Shown here: positions 17,290 to 26,461 of the stretch, one piece after another
Position numbering within the stretch: the first letter of the stretch is position 1
How the letters are laid out: the number at the start of each line of letters is the position of its first letter
From: Dyella acidisoli
GTDB taxonomy: Bacteria > Pseudomonadota > Gammaproteobacteria > Xanthomonadales > Rhodanobacteraceae
DNA: 64,000 nucleotides
Direction: 5' to 3'
NCBI RefSeq assembly: GCF_030160295.1
Contig: NZ_BSOB01000005.1
Span: 124,001-188,000 of the forward strand
Translations under genes and position numbers: made by a program
The notes under the pieces: generated by a model
The model's database searches: none
What the model was told of the DNA's origin: nothing
Seen by the model: the letters and a program-made list of their open reading frames with translations, nothing else

Positions 17290-20200
17290 CTATTCTGGTA
17301 ACCCGGAACGATGAGACCATGCTTCAACACGGGCATGATCCGAGCTCGGCAAGCTTGCACGCAATGCGTCGATGAAGTCGCGCGCGAGCGGGTAGGGTGC
17401 TTCCTTCTCTCGGTATTGGATAAGGAATTGACGCATTGTTTGCTCGGCGAGAGGAGCCCCAGCCAGCCGCTGGTAGTCCATCAGGGCCAGTGCCCCCTTG
17501 TGATAAGCCACAAAGTCTTGACGTTGCACTTCATCCAGTGGTTCTTCGGGTTCTGCAAGGCCTTGCTTGCCCGTTTGATAAGCGTCACGTTCGCTGGCCA
17601 GGAGTGCATTCAGGCTCGTGTGCTCGTGTTGATCAACCAATTGGATGGCGCTGAATTGAGCCATGGACTCGGTCAGTAGTCGCGCGCCTGGAGCATCAGC
17701 AGGAACAAGCAGATGCCCCCACCATTGATGGGCGAATTCATGGGCTGTGATGAAGTATGGATAGTCGATGCCACTGGGATCATCGCGGTGCGAAGTGAAG
17801 CCTAGGGCTTCCGAATATGCAATCAGTCCTGCAAAGGATTGCGCGAACACCCGGTAACTTGGGAATTCGGCCACACGAATCTCGCTGAGCGGATAGGGGC
17901 CATACGCCTTTCCATAGGCATCGAGCCCATCTTTCAATGCAGTGATGATGCGATTGACGTTCCATGGATGCTTCGGATCGGCATACACTTCTATGACGAC
18001 CCCTTTCCATGTTGTGCGAGTGACCTGCCAACGTGCGCTCAGGAACACGTAGAGATTGAGCATCGGACGCTCCGACACGTATTCCGCATAGGAACGTCCG
18101 TCTTTTCGCCATGCACGAACCTGGCGACCGGGCGCAAGCGGCGTTTGATCACCGTCGGTGGCCACCACCGCGTGAAAGGTAATGCGGCCTGCATCGTCAG
18201 ACACATACGGATGAGTAGCGTCCATGACGGCGATGTAGGGCGGTAATCCATGCGCGCTCCGAACTCGCGCATTGGTCAGTTCGCGCATGTGGTTATAGCC
18301 GATCGATGGCAGCAACCTGTTGTCCAGGAAGGTGCCATCGGCCACCAAATCATCGTCCTCGCTGTTGTTGGTGAATCCCTGTCGTTCATCCGTGGTCTCG
18401 AACGCCATGCGTAAAGACTGACCCGGAGCGATCGGCGCAGCGAGGTGAATCTGGATGACCCCGGCCATCGTATCGGTCGACATCGACCGCATCCCCATGA
18501 CATGCAGCGTAGTGTTCGTGGTTGGGTCGACGGAAACGATCAGTGTATCTATCGGCTGGCTGCTTTCGTTGGTCAGCAGATAGATGCCATCGACGCACAC
18601 ACGACGTTCCGAGGGGTGAAGGTCCACGCTTAGATTGACGTCTGTAACGCGCGGCTGCGGCACTTTGATCAAGCTGCGATAGTTGTGTTCATACGTGGCC
18701 TGTCGCGTTTGAGCGCTTTCCTCCGGATGGATATCGTTGAGCAGGTGCGTGTTGTAGAAAATCCAAGCGCCTGTGACCGCAAAGACGACCATGAGGCTGG
18801 CCAGCCATGCGCAGCGACGGCGGTTGCGAAAGGTGACTCTGGCCAACGCCCAGCGAGACCTGGCATCGTCCGAGTCACCGCGAATGTGAAGTGCCGATGC
18901 GAACAGGAGCAACGCCACCCCAACGACGCCCCAATAGAGGTCGAACGAACCCGCCGCGGCCAAGGACGAACCGAAGCCGCTCATGTCGGAATAACGTATC
19001 GGAGGTGTGGTGCCAAACAGGGCGAGATGGTCCTGGACACCGAGTTTGGCCAAGCCGATCGGTAATGCCCCGAGCAAGGCCGTCAGCGCATATCCGGCCA
19101 TCCGATTTCCGGCGAGCAATTGCATGGCCAACGCTGCAACCGCAAAGATGCCAAGCGGCAGCGCGATAAGAAGCGCCCCTTGTACATAAAGCGCTGGCTC
19201 GATGGCCGTGACGTCACGCAGCAACTGGAAGCCAATCGCGGTCATCACGCCAGTGTCCACCAGAACAGTAAGCAGCCCAAGCAGCGCTAAGGTCTTGCCA
19301 GCGAGCCAGGCGCCTTCACTCACAGGGTAGGCATCGACCAGTGAGGCCAAACGTTCCTCTCTCTCTCGATGGATCATTTCGCCTGAGTAGAAGGCCAGGA
19401 TCGCCGATATCGGAAGAGGGATTGCCGCTTCGATCTGTCGCAGCATGAAATGGGTCAACGGATAGACGGGCGTGCCTTCGATCGAGCGCTCGAACAGAAG
19501 GTAGACCGCAACCACACCAGCGATCAGAACAACGCAGCACAGAAAGGGAACGCCACTGACGTATTGCGCAAATTCAGTGCGGGCGATATGCCAGGCTTTG
19601 ATGACTTCTGACCATCCTCCCACACGAGGCACTGTGATGACGGAAGGTGTATGGGCAATCGGGGGGACTGCAGATTCCGTTGTGCTGTTGGCATGCGCCG
19701 CCTTGCCTGCATCGGGCAGTGAGCCGAACCGCCAATACGCACCCCATGCCAAGGCGGTTGATACCGCCAGCCAGAACAGTCGATTGAGCCAAAAAGTGCC
19801 ACTTAGTGGGATCGCGCTATTGAGCTGGTCGGCGGTCCACTTATCGGCCATCTGAATCATGGCCTGCCCAGCAAACGGGTCCAGCATGGCCGATAGCATC
19901 GAGGCACCATGCGTCATCGTGTTGCCGACGTTGTGCAACACCAAAACGCTAACGACAGCCACCACTGTGTATTTCATGGACCGGGTGAACGCGATGCTCG
20001 CCGCGACCATCGCAGCGCCGAAAAACAGGTTGGGTGCGATGAGCGCACCGGTGGCCATCGCAAATGCCGACCACGGCATCGGTCCAAGACTGTTGGCGGG
20101 AAGCCAAGGCATCTGGTAGCCCACGACTAGCGCCACGACCGTGGCAAGCAGGGTAAACAACGACAGCAGGTAACCCGCTGCGAAGCGCGCGCTGAAATAG

Positions 20201-20505
20201 CTGGCGCGCGGCACGCCCGTCATTTGGATGAGTTCGACTGTGCGTGCGCGATCATCTCGCAGCAGCGAAGTGCCCACGAACATGACCGCCACCAACTGAC
20301 CGATGATGCTCAGACCGCCCAGGGCAATCATCAACAGTGTTGGTCCATTTCGGTGAAATCCCTCCCTGACTGCGTTGATTGGGACAGGATCAGAGATGGC
20401 TAGGTCGAAGCCTATGGCCGCAAATGCAAGAACGACCAACCAGAACAATGGCCCAGCGCATTGCAGACGCATCTCGAAAACAAACAGACTTCGGAACGGA
20501 CTCAT
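17290..20505 (-). CDS. ABC-2 permease fused to an M1-type aminopeptidase domain
   Basis: About 1071 residues. The N-terminal half has two sets of membrane segments of the ABC-2 permease type (LFWLVVLAFAAIGFDL, LLSLFTLLATVVALVVGY, then later LCCVVLIAGVVAVYLLF and more). The C-terminal half, after a further membrane segment, is a gluzincin domain: HEFAHQWWGH gives the HExxH zinc site, and LTESMAQF supplies the third ligand Glu 18 residues on. This permease-M1 peptidase fusion is a known but uncharacterised bacterial family. The true start is 20505, where ATGA overlaps the stop of the ABC ATPase gene; the frame continuing to 20730 is an overlap artefact. With the ATPase it should form one transporter with a periplasmic peptidase. 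The substrate is unknown; the neighbouring peptide-export locus makes peptides a possible substrate. Confidence 0.85.
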   Translation of the reverse strand: MSPFRSLFVFEMRLQCAGPLFWLVVLAFAAIGFDLAISDPVPINAVREGFHRNGPTLLMIALGGLSIIGQLVAVMFVGTSLLRDDRARTVELIQMTGVPRASYFSARFAAGYLLSLFTLLATVVALVVGYQMPWLPANSLGPMPWSAFAMATGALIAPNLFFGAAMVAASIAFTRSMKYTVVAVVSVLVLHNVGNTMTHGASMLSAMLDPFAGQAMIQMADKWTADQLNSAIPLSGTFWLNRLFWLAVSTALAWGAYWRFGSLPDAGKAAHANSTTESAVPPIAHTPSVITVPRVGGWSEVIKAWHIARTEFAQYVSGVPFLCCVVLIAGVVAVYLLFERSIEGTPVYPLTHFMLRQIEAAIPLPISAILAFYSGEMIHREREERLASLVDAYPVSEGAWLAGKTLALLGLLTVLVDTGVMTAIGFQLLRDVTAIEPALYVQGALLIALPLGIFAVAALAMQLLAGNRMAGYALTALLGALPIGLAKLGVQDHLALFGTTPPIRYSDMSGFGSSLAAAGSFDLYWGVVGVALLLFASALHIRGDSDDARSRWALARVTFRNRRRCAWLASLMVVFAVTGAWIFYNTHLLNDIHPEESAQTRQATYEHNYRSLIKVPQPRVTDVNLSVDLHPSERRVCVDGIYLLTNESSQPIDTLIVSVDPTTNTTLHVMGMRSMSTDTMAGVIQIHLAAPIAPGQSLRMAFETTDERQGFTNNSEDDDLVADGTFLDNRLLPSIGYNHMRELTNARVRSAHGLPPYIAVMDATHPYVSDDAGRITFHAVVATDGDQTPLAPGRQVRAWRKDGRSYAEYVSERPMLNLYVFLSARWQVTRTTWKGVVIEVYADPKHPWNVNRIITALKDGLDAYGKAYGPYPLSEIRVAEFPSYRVFAQSFAGLIAYSEALGFTSHRDDPSGIDYPYFITAHEFAHQWWGHLLVPADAPGARLLTESMAQFSAIQLVDQHEHTSLNALLASERDAYQTGKQGLAEPEEPLDEVQRQDFVAYHKGALALMDYQRLAGAPLAEQTMRQFLIQYREKEAPYPLARDFIDALRASLPSSDHARVEAWSHRSGLPE
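17390..17397 (+). other. KOPS octamer GGGTAGGG
   Basis: GGGNAGGG match on the + strand, inside the permease-peptidase gene, left of dif. Confidence 0.45.
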
Positions 20506-21410
20506 GCGATCGCTGTTTCCTGCGTTACGCATGGCTGGGGCGAGGTGGTACCCAGGCGCGTGATGCAAAAGAAGACGTGGCCTAAATCCGGTTCGGCTTC
20601 GGTGCTTTGGTGGACCGCAGATGACTCTCCGATCGCGTAAGCCATGATCGAGCCCGCCACGCGGCGGGTGCAGATGATGGACGACGGTAGGGGCTTGCTC
20701 GCTTGTTCTGGCGTGAGGGGGTATTTCCAAAGGCGTCCGCGCAAGGCGGCGATGGCGTTCGCCGGCGTCGAAGTCAGGCGCACTTGCCCGTCAACCATGA
20801 TCGCCATGCGAGGGCAAAGGTCGGCGACGTCATCCACAAGGTGCGTGGACAGGATGACCACTGCGTGTTCGCCACGCTCCGCCAGAAGATCCAGCACACG
20901 GTTACGTTCCGTCGGATCCAGGCCTGCGGTCGGCTCATCCACAATGATCAATCGAGGGTTGCCGATGAGCGCCTGCGCGATACCAAAGCGTTGGCGCATG
21001 CCACCCGAGAATTCCTGTAGGCGAGCGCGCTGGTGTTTCCAAAGGTTGACGCTGGCCAGTAAACCTTCGATCAACTCTCTGCGCTCCGCACGAGCCGTCA
21101 TGCCCTTGAGCACGGCCAGATGATCGAGCATGGCTTGTGCGGTAGCGCGTGGATACAGCCCGAAGTCCTGCGGAAGGTAACCGATCAACTGGCGCGTGCG
21201 CTCCGGAGAAGCGAGCAAGTCCTGTTCATCCAGGGTGATCAAGCCAGCATCGGGCCGCTGCAGCGTAGCGATGGTGCGCATGAGTGTGGACTTGCCTGCG
21301 CCATTGGGCCCGAGCAAGCCGAAGACACCCGTCGGAATATCGAGGGTGACGCCTCCGAGCGCCCTATGGCCATTTGCATAGGTTTTGGTGAGTGCCTCGA
21401 TCTTGAGCAT
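20502..21410 (-). CDS. ABC transporter ATP-binding protein
   Basis: A 302-residue nucleotide-binding subunit. The Walker A motif is GPNGAGKST (residues about 35-43), the Q-loop is LPQDFG, the signature is FSGGMRQR, Walker B is LIIVDEPTAGLDP, and the switch His is in STHLVDDV. It is the partner of the downstream permease-M1 peptidase gene, with which it overlaps by ATGA, so the two are translationally coupled. The C-terminal 80 residues after the ATPase core are less conserved, as in other ATPases serving ABC-2 permeases. The operon is separated from the peptide gene upstream by a strong hairpin. Confidence 0.9.
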   Translation of the reverse strand: MLKIEALTKTYANGHRALGGVTLDIPTGVFGLLGPNGAGKSTLMRTIATLQRPDAGLITLDEQDLLASPERTRQLIGYLPQDFGLYPRATAQAMLDHLAVLKGMTARAERRELIEGLLASVNLWKHQRARLQEFSGGMRQRFGIAQALIGNPRLIIVDEPTAGLDPTERNRVLDLLAERGEHAVVILSTHLVDDVADLCPRMAIMVDGQVRLTSTPANAIAALRGRLWKYPLTPEQASKPLPSSIICTRRVAGSIMAYAIGESSAVHQSTEAEPDLGHVFFCITRLGTTSPQPCVTQETAIA

Positions 21411-21472
21411 GAATGATTCCGAGACGTGAGGAGCTGCAATACGATAACGTGGGATATCCCTCGCGAGACAAG

Positions 21473-21503
21473 AAAGACAGCCCAGTCATACTGGGCTGTC
21501 TTT
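21473..21503 (-). terminator. strong hairpin, terminator of the peptide gene
   Basis: Perfect 14-bp arms AAAGACAGCCCAGT and ACTGGGCTGTCTTT surround a 3-nt loop. On the - strand the stem ends in CTTT followed by CTTGTCT. It lies downstream of the GG-peptide gene (stop at 21547) and before the ABC ATPase gene, where a terminator is expected. It may work on both strands. Confidence 0.7.
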
Positions 21504-21507
21504 GCAT

Positions 21508-21515
21508 GGGCAGGG
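21508..21515 (+). other. KOPS octamer GGGCAGGG
   Basis: GGGNAGGG match on the + strand between the ABC ATPase and the peptide gene, left of dif. Confidence 0.5.
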
Positions 21516-21546
21516 CGTCCCCTTTCCATTTTAGATTGGCATCTGA

Positions 21547-21672
21547 TTAAAACTTGACGCCGTTGATGTAGCCAGTTGCCAAGTAGGCAATAAAGCCCAG
21601 CACGCTCGGCTCCGGCAAGCCACCGCTGACTTCCTCAACCTCGATCTCGGTCATTTCGATCATGTCGTTCAT
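21547..21672 (-). CDS. GG-leader peptide 1 (class II bacteriocin/microcin-like)
   Basis: A 41-codon gene. The first 18 residues (MNDMIEMTEIEVEEVSGG) form an acidic double-glycine leader of the type cut by C39 peptidase-ABC exporters. The mature 23-residue peptide begins LPEPSVLGFIAYLATGY and has no Cys. AAGGA lies 7 nt before the ATG. It lies just downstream of the collapsed exporter relic on the same strand, so it was probably the cargo of that exporter. It could still be handled by the intact exporter encoded at 24.3-26.5 kb. The function, antibacterial or signalling, is inferred from leader and context. Confidence 0.75.
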   Translation of the reverse strand: MNDMIEMTEIEVEEVSGGLPEPSVLGFIAYLATGYINGVKF

Positions 21673-21716
21673 GTTGCTTTCCTTTGAGTGGATGCGGTTT
21701 TTTCATGGCCGCGATT

Positions 21717-21739
21717 TTTGTGTGCACGATGCACACAAA
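21717..21739. other. perfect hairpin between exporter relic and peptide gene
   Basis: 10-bp arms TTTGTGTGCA and TGCACACAAA around CGA. No T-run follows in either direction. It lies between the relic ORF and GG-peptide 1 and could be an operator or an RNA processing or stability element. Confidence 0.5.
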
Positions 21740-21755
21740 GCTTTGAATAGGCATG

Positions 21756-22355
21756 TCATGCCATGACGGGTGTCGCGCTAACCGGCTCGGTTTTTAGGGC
21801 CGCCGTTATGTCCTCGATCTCATGGTTTTCGTGGCGCGTCCCCAAGAGCAGAATGCGGTCCGCGGAACCAAAGGTTTCTCGTCGGTGTGCGATGATGACT
21901 CGCGTCATCGGCAGGGCGCGGATGGCTTCGTTCATCATCCCTTCGTGTTGAATGTCCAGGCTGCTTGTGGCCTCATCGAGCAGCAGCAGCTTTGGTTTCC
22001 GGTATAGCGCCCGCGCCAGGGGGATGCGTTGGCCACCCGAGAGCATCGAGCCCATGGACCGTGCGACGATGCCCCCATGAATCGATGCGAGTTCTGCTGC
22101 GTCTTCGATGTTTTGCTTGGTGGCGTGTTCATCGAAGAACGAGATGTTCTCAGCGATTGAGCCAGCGAAGAGGTGACCCTCCTGCATCGTGGCTACAACC
22201 AACTTGCAGTAGCAGAGCAAGGCGATCAACGCGACCGTCAGGGAGCCGATTAAACCGGCCAACGCCTGGCGGCGAAGAGGCGATACGATTTCGATAGCAC
22301 CCAGCGAGTCGCTGAATTGAGCTTCCAACACTTCCCGACGGAATGTGACCTCCAC
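21756..22355 (-). pseudogene. chimeric relic: membrane-fusion N-terminus joined to ABC exporter C-terminus
   Basis: A 199-residue frame that joins two different genes. Residues 1 to about 54 (TFRREVLEAQ, SLGAIEIVSPLRRQ, then a membrane segment) are the N-terminus of an HlyD-type fusion protein. They align with VVYRSEVLQAQ..SMGSI of the intact homologue at 23062. Residues from about 56 (VATMQEGHLFAGSIAENI) to the end are the distal nucleotide-binding domain of a C39-type ABC exporter, with signature LSGGQRIPLARAL, Walker B LLLLDEATSSLD and switch IIAHRRE. The Walker A, the exporter membrane and peptidase domains and most of the fusion protein are missing. The simplest reading is one in-frame deletion within a former fusion-protein/exporter operon. 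The product should not transport. Confidence 0.82.
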
Positions 22356-23061
22356 TCCTTCCCTCTCATCCGGATCATCCGTCCGGCTCCATCTAAACTC
22401 AGTGGCGACAACTCACCGCCACGACCTTGTTCGACTGCTTGAGGATCCTTCTGATCAATTACCAAACTGCTATTGAGGAGCAATATGTCGGGCGTGCAAC
22501 AGGTGCACACATCCTGCGTGTAAACAGCTTCACGTCAGAATTAACGTAGAGGGCAGTGATGTATGTTGGACGATAATCTGCTTCATGAATGGCCGCGCTC
22601 AAGGTCAGAATGGGCCAAGAAATGCACAGGACAGACAGGCGAATGAATTTGCGGACAGATAGCGACACAGATTTGGCTGTGCGCCGGCTTCTTGCACTGA
22701 GTTAGGAGCTTGCGCGTCTATAGTGTGCTGCGTCGACCGGCTGAATTCGCACCCCGCAGCGGGCATAGGAATGACGGTGTTACCTCTTGGTAATTGGAAT
22801 CAGTTCTAGCCTTTACGTGATCGCATTGCTCATGGTTAATCTCAAACGAGCAATTGATAACACTGTCAGATTGGGACAATTTATTGTCGCGACATTGCTA
22901 TCAATTTGGGACAGATGCGCGCTTATATCGATCTGATGATTCACGCAAAGAAATTCTTTCAATTGATAGCAAAGAATGCGTCATTTGCTGTTGCAGAGGT
23001 GCAGGCTGTTTGTTAGCTTCGATTGCATGGATAACAAGGAAGCTTGTGCAGGGGGCGCACG
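22356..23061. other. divergent intergenic region between the two exporter loci
   Basis: This AT-richer stretch must carry the promoters of the relic and the intact export operon. Around 22724-22753 lies a sequence related to the hairpin arm near the cellulase. Small frames here lack ribosome-binding sites. I see no further GG-leader peptide that I can defend. Confidence 0.45.
22724..22753 (+). repeat. sequence related to the 14.9-kb hairpin arm
   Basis: AGTGTGCTGCGTCGACCGGC followed by TGAATTCGC resembles the right arm at 14918-14943 and the complement of its left arm. It probably marks a decayed copy of the same IS end. Confidence 0.4.
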
Positions 23062-24330
23062 TTGTCAGTTGTCTATCGTTCTGAAGTTTTGCAAGCACAA
23101 CGAACGTCATCGATGGGTTCGATTGTGGTTGCGTCGAAACCATCCCATTGGATTATCAGCATCTTTGCATTGACGTTGGTCATATGCCTGGTGCTCTTCG
23201 GATGCTTTGCGAAATACACTCGCCGTGAATCGGTGTCGGGTCAATTGCTGCCCGGCACTGGACTTATCTCCGTCGATGCTTCATCGAAAGGGGCCATCAC
23301 CAAGCTTTATGTGCGTGAAGGGCAGGCCGTTTCCAAAGGTCAGTTGATTGCGGAGCTGACGGAACCTCAAAGTTCCACGACGTTGGGCGACACGCACACC
23401 ATTGTTTCAACGGAGTTAGATAAGGAGCGCTCTCATCTTGAGAGCGACATGGCCGAGCGTTCGAAGGAAGCGAAGCTTCAGTCCGATGAGCTCATCAGGC
23501 GGATTGCGTTGCTTCAAGCGCAGGTGGATGAGATCAGCAGCCAAGAAGTTTTGATCAACCAAAAAGCGACGGCCTCCAAGGAAATGGTGGGCCGCATGAA
23601 GCCGCTGAATAAATCGGGATACATTTCAGACCTTCAGCTTCAACAACAGGAAGCCGTTTCCCTGGATAACGAGGGGCAACAGAAGCTCTTGGCACGACAG
23701 CGCCTGGATTTGCTGACACAGATCAGCGCTGCCAAACGCGACCTTGAGCAGATTCCGCTGGAGACGACAACGCGCAACAACGAAACCTCCCGGCAGATGG
23801 CAGAACTGAATCGCACGCAAGCGGAGAGTGAAGAGAAGCATCGTTTGATGCTGCATGCACCGGCAGACGGGATTGTCTCTGCATTGATTGTCGAACCGGG
23901 TCAAACGCTCAGTGCCGGACAATCGCTGATGACGATATTGCCCCGTGGCTCTGCACTCTATGCCCAGTTGCTGGTGCCTAGTCGGGCTATCGGATTCATT
24001 CGTCAGGGAGATACGGTCACTCTTCGCTATCGGGCGTTCCCTTATCAAGAGTTCGGCCAATATTTTGGCCGCATTACCGACATTTCACGAACGGCTCTGT
24101 CAGCGGAGCAGGTGAGTGCGGTGGGTGGACCAACCCATCCGGACGAGCCGGTGTATCGCGTCATGGTGGACCTCAACGAGGACAGTGTTCAGGCCTATGG
24201 ACGGAAGGAACCGCTCCTACCCGGAATGGCCCTGGATGCGGACGTCCGCATAGACCGGCGAACACTGTTGCAGTGGATGTTTGAGCCGCTCTATGGCGCG
24301 CAACGTAGATTGGATGCAGGGCATGGCTGA
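23062..24330 (+). CDS. HlyD/CvaA-type membrane fusion protein for peptide export
   Basis: About 422 residues. It has a short cytoplasmic N-terminus, one membrane segment (IISIFALTLVICLVLFGCFA), a first lipoyl half-motif, a long coiled-coil region (residues about 120-250) and a second lipoyl half (LHAPADGIVSALIVEPGQ). A beta-barrel C-terminus follows. It should bridge the inner-membrane exporter to an outer-membrane channel. I place the start at the TTG at 23062 because AGGGGG lies 6 nt upstream; the frame opens earlier at 23044. Its stop overlaps the start of the exporter gene, so the two are coupled. It is the intact homologue of the N-terminal part of the relic at 22.3 kb. Confidence 0.88.
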   Translation: MSVVYRSEVLQAQRTSSMGSIVVASKPSHWIISIFALTLVICLVLFGCFAKYTRRESVSGQLLPGTGLISVDASSKGAITKLYVREGQAVSKGQLIAELTEPQSSTTLGDTHTIVSTELDKERSHLESDMAERSKEAKLQSDELIRRIALLQAQVDEISSQEVLINQKATASKEMVGRMKPLNKSGYISDLQLQQQEAVSLDNEGQQKLLARQRLDLLTQISAAKRDLEQIPLETTTRNNETSRQMAELNRTQAESEEKHRLMLHAPADGIVSALIVEPGQTLSAGQSLMTILPRGSALYAQLLVPSRAIGFIRQGDTVTLRYRAFPYQEFGQYFGRITDISRTALSAEQVSAVGGPTHPDEPVYRVMVDLNEDSVQAYGRKEPLLPGMALDADVRIDRRTLLQWMFEPLYGAQRRLDAGHG

Positions 24331-26461
24331 TGGATCGCAGGCTTCTTCAGGAAAGCCAGGTGGCAACTTAAGCAGTCGACTCCAGTTTTCGTGGCGTCCT
24401 CAGTTGAGCATGGTGCACCAGAGCGAGGTCACGGAATGTGGCTTGGCGTGTTTGGCCATGGTGGCTAATTTTCATGGCCATGATGTGGACTTGCCAGCGC
24501 TGCGGGCGCGGTTTGTCTCGTCACTCAAAGGTTTGACCCTTGCTCAAATCATCGGCATGGCAGGTCGATTGGGTCTCAACTGTCGACCCGTCAAGGTAGA
24601 ACTCTCAGCACTACCCAAGTTGAAGGTTCCCGCCATCCTGCATTGGGATCTTAATCATTTCGTGGTCATGAAATCGGCATCAGCAAAATTTGCCGTGATT
24701 CATGACCCTGCCGTGGGCATTCGAAAAATGCCGATGGCAGAGGTGTCGAAGCATTTCACTGGCATTGCGTTGGAAGTCGTTCGGTCCGAGACATTTGAGC
24801 CGGTACAGGACCGTCGAAAGGTTTCCATCGGCGCATTGGTTGGAAAGGTCGAAGGGTTGGGTAGCGCGACCATCCAAATTTTCCTGCTGGCGGTGGCACT
24901 GGAGGCACTCAATCTCACCGTCCCGTTTTACATGCAATGGATCATGGACCAAGTCTTGGTTGGGGCTGACCGAGACCTGTTGTTGGTGTTAGGCATCGGG
25001 TTTACGTTCATTGTTGTTTTCCAAACTGCGATCACAGCTCTTCGTTCCTGGATGACCACGTGGCTGGGTGCTGTGATCAATGTGCAGTGGATGGGCAACA
25101 TCGCCCATCACCTGCTACGCCTGCCGCTGTCGTGGTTTGAGAAGCGACATGTGGGGGATGTGATTTCAAGGATTGGTGCGACGCAAACCATCCAGAGGAC
25201 GTTGACAACCCAATTCATCGGCTCCGTGCTCGATGGGGTGATGTCAATTGCAACGCTGGTCGTTCTGGGGTTTTACAGTGTCCCGTTGATGCTGTTTGTA
25301 CTGGCGATGTTTATCGTCTACAGCATTGCCAGAACTGCTTTCTTCAAACCTCTGCGCCGGGCCAATGAAGAGCAAATCATTGCCAATGCAAAGCAGCAGA
25401 CGGAAATCCTGGAATCGATTCGAGCCATCATGGCCATCCAATTGGCGAACCAGCAGGCATCGCGTGCTGGCCGGTATATCAACACGGTAGTGACCACCAC
25501 CAACCGGGAGGTTCACACTCAACGGCTGGCCATCAGCTTCAGCGCTGTCAATCAGGCGCTCTTTGGGTTGGGGCGTGTGCTGCTTCTTTGGTTTGCTGCC
25601 ACCAAAGTGCTGGACGGGCAATTGTCGGCCGGCATGCTGGTGGCTTTTGTCGCCTACGCGGACCAGTTTTCAACGCGGGCATCAGGGCTCATCGACAAGT
25701 TGATTGAGTTCCGAATGCTAGGGCTCCATGCCGAGCGCCTGGCCGACATCGCCTTGTCTCCTGTCGAAGCCGAGACCATCACGCCATGGGATGGCCCGTT
25801 GGCCAACGGGCGACTGAGCGTGCGGAATGTGTCGTTTCGATACTCGGACCAGGAGCCCTGGATCCTTCACAACGTTAGTTTCGAAGTGGGTGATGGTGAG
25901 TCGGTGGCCATCTGTGGGCCATCGGGGTGTGGAAAGACCACCCTGGCCAAAATCGTGGCTGGACTGCTCAAGCCGACCGAAGGGGAGGTGTGCTTTGCGG
26001 ACGTTCCCATTGAGAAGCTGGGGATGGAGCGGTATCGGTCTGTCCTTGCCGCGGTGATGCAGGACGACAGTCTTTTGGCTGGCTCTATTGCAGAAAACAT
26101 CGTCTTTGGGGCTCAGGTCATGCAACCCGAACGCATGATCGAGGCTGCGAAGGTCGCTGAGCTGCACGACGACATTGCGCGATTGCCCATGGGCTACCAG
26201 TCAGCGGTAGGGGACATGGGATCAGCCCTATCCGGCGGTCAAAAGCAGCGCCTCATTTTGGCGCGAGCGCTCTATCGGGAACCCAGGCTCTTGATACTGG
26301 ATGAAGCCACCAGTCATCTCGACTTGGTCTGCGAAAGCAAGGTCAACAGCGCCGTCAAAACACTTCGAACGACACGGCTCATCATCGCGCACCGGCCAGA
26401 GACCATTGCCAGTGCGGACCGCGTTGTGCAGCTCCCATCGTTGAGCGGGAAACGGACATAG
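24323..26461 (+). CDS. C39 peptidase-containing ABC exporter (CvaB type)
   Basis: About 712 residues that both cut double-glycine leaders and export the peptide. The N-terminal C39 peptidase has its catalytic Cys39 in TECGLACLAM, His112 in LNHFVVM and Asp128 in IHDPAVG. Then come six membrane segments (residues about 165-440) and a nucleotide-binding domain with Walker A GPSGCGKTT, signature LSGGQKQR, Walker B LLILDEATSHLD and switch IIAHRPE. I choose the ATG at 24323, which overlaps the stop of the fusion-protein gene by 8 nt; earlier in-frame starts exist to 24281 but have no ribosome-binding site. Its likely cargo is the GG-leader peptide encoded 112 nt downstream. An outer-membrane partner is not encoded beside it. 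Confidence 0.92.
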   Translation: MADGSQASSGKPGGNLSSRLQFSWRPQLSMVHQSEVTECGLACLAMVANFHGHDVDLPALRARFVSSLKGLTLAQIIGMAGRLGLNCRPVKVELSALPKLKVPAILHWDLNHFVVMKSASAKFAVIHDPAVGIRKMPMAEVSKHFTGIALEVVRSETFEPVQDRRKVSIGALVGKVEGLGSATIQIFLLAVALEALNLTVPFYMQWIMDQVLVGADRDLLLVLGIGFTFIVVFQTAITALRSWMTTWLGAVINVQWMGNIAHHLLRLPLSWFEKRHVGDVISRIGATQTIQRTLTTQFIGSVLDGVMSIATLVVLGFYSVPLMLFVLAMFIVYSIARTAFFKPLRRANEEQIIANAKQQTEILESIRAIMAIQLANQQASRAGRYINTVVTTTNREVHTQRLAISFSAVNQALFGLGRVLLLWFAATKVLDGQLSAGMLVAFVAYADQFSTRASGLIDKLIEFRMLGLHAERLADIALSPVEAETITPWDGPLANGRLSVRNVSFRYSDQEPWILHNVSFEVGDGESVAICGPSGCGKTTLAKIVAGLLKPTEGEVCFADVPIEKLGMERYRSVLAAVMQDDSLLAGSIAENIVFGAQVMQPERMIEAAKVAELHDDIARLPMGYQSAVGDMGSALSGGQKQRLILARALYREPRLLILDEATSHLDLVCESKVNSAVKTLRTTRLIIAHRPETIASADRVVQLPSLSGKRT

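Noticed and set aside
20506-20730. N-terminal extension of the permease-peptidase protein
   Set aside because: It lies inside the ABC ATPase gene and has no membrane-protein character. The ATGA overlap at 20505 is the natural start.
21717-21739. Hairpin as intrinsic terminator
   Set aside because: No T-run follows the stem on either strand.
22250-22510. Another GG-leader peptide (GRGGELSPL) on the - strand
   Set aside because: The region before the GG lacks the usual leader pattern, there is no good ribosome-binding site, and the frame runs on into the antisense of the relic's reading frame.
22459-22668. Small exported protein on the - strand with a hydrophobic N-terminus
   Set aside because: It needs a GTG start without a ribosome-binding site, and the rest has no protein-like pattern.
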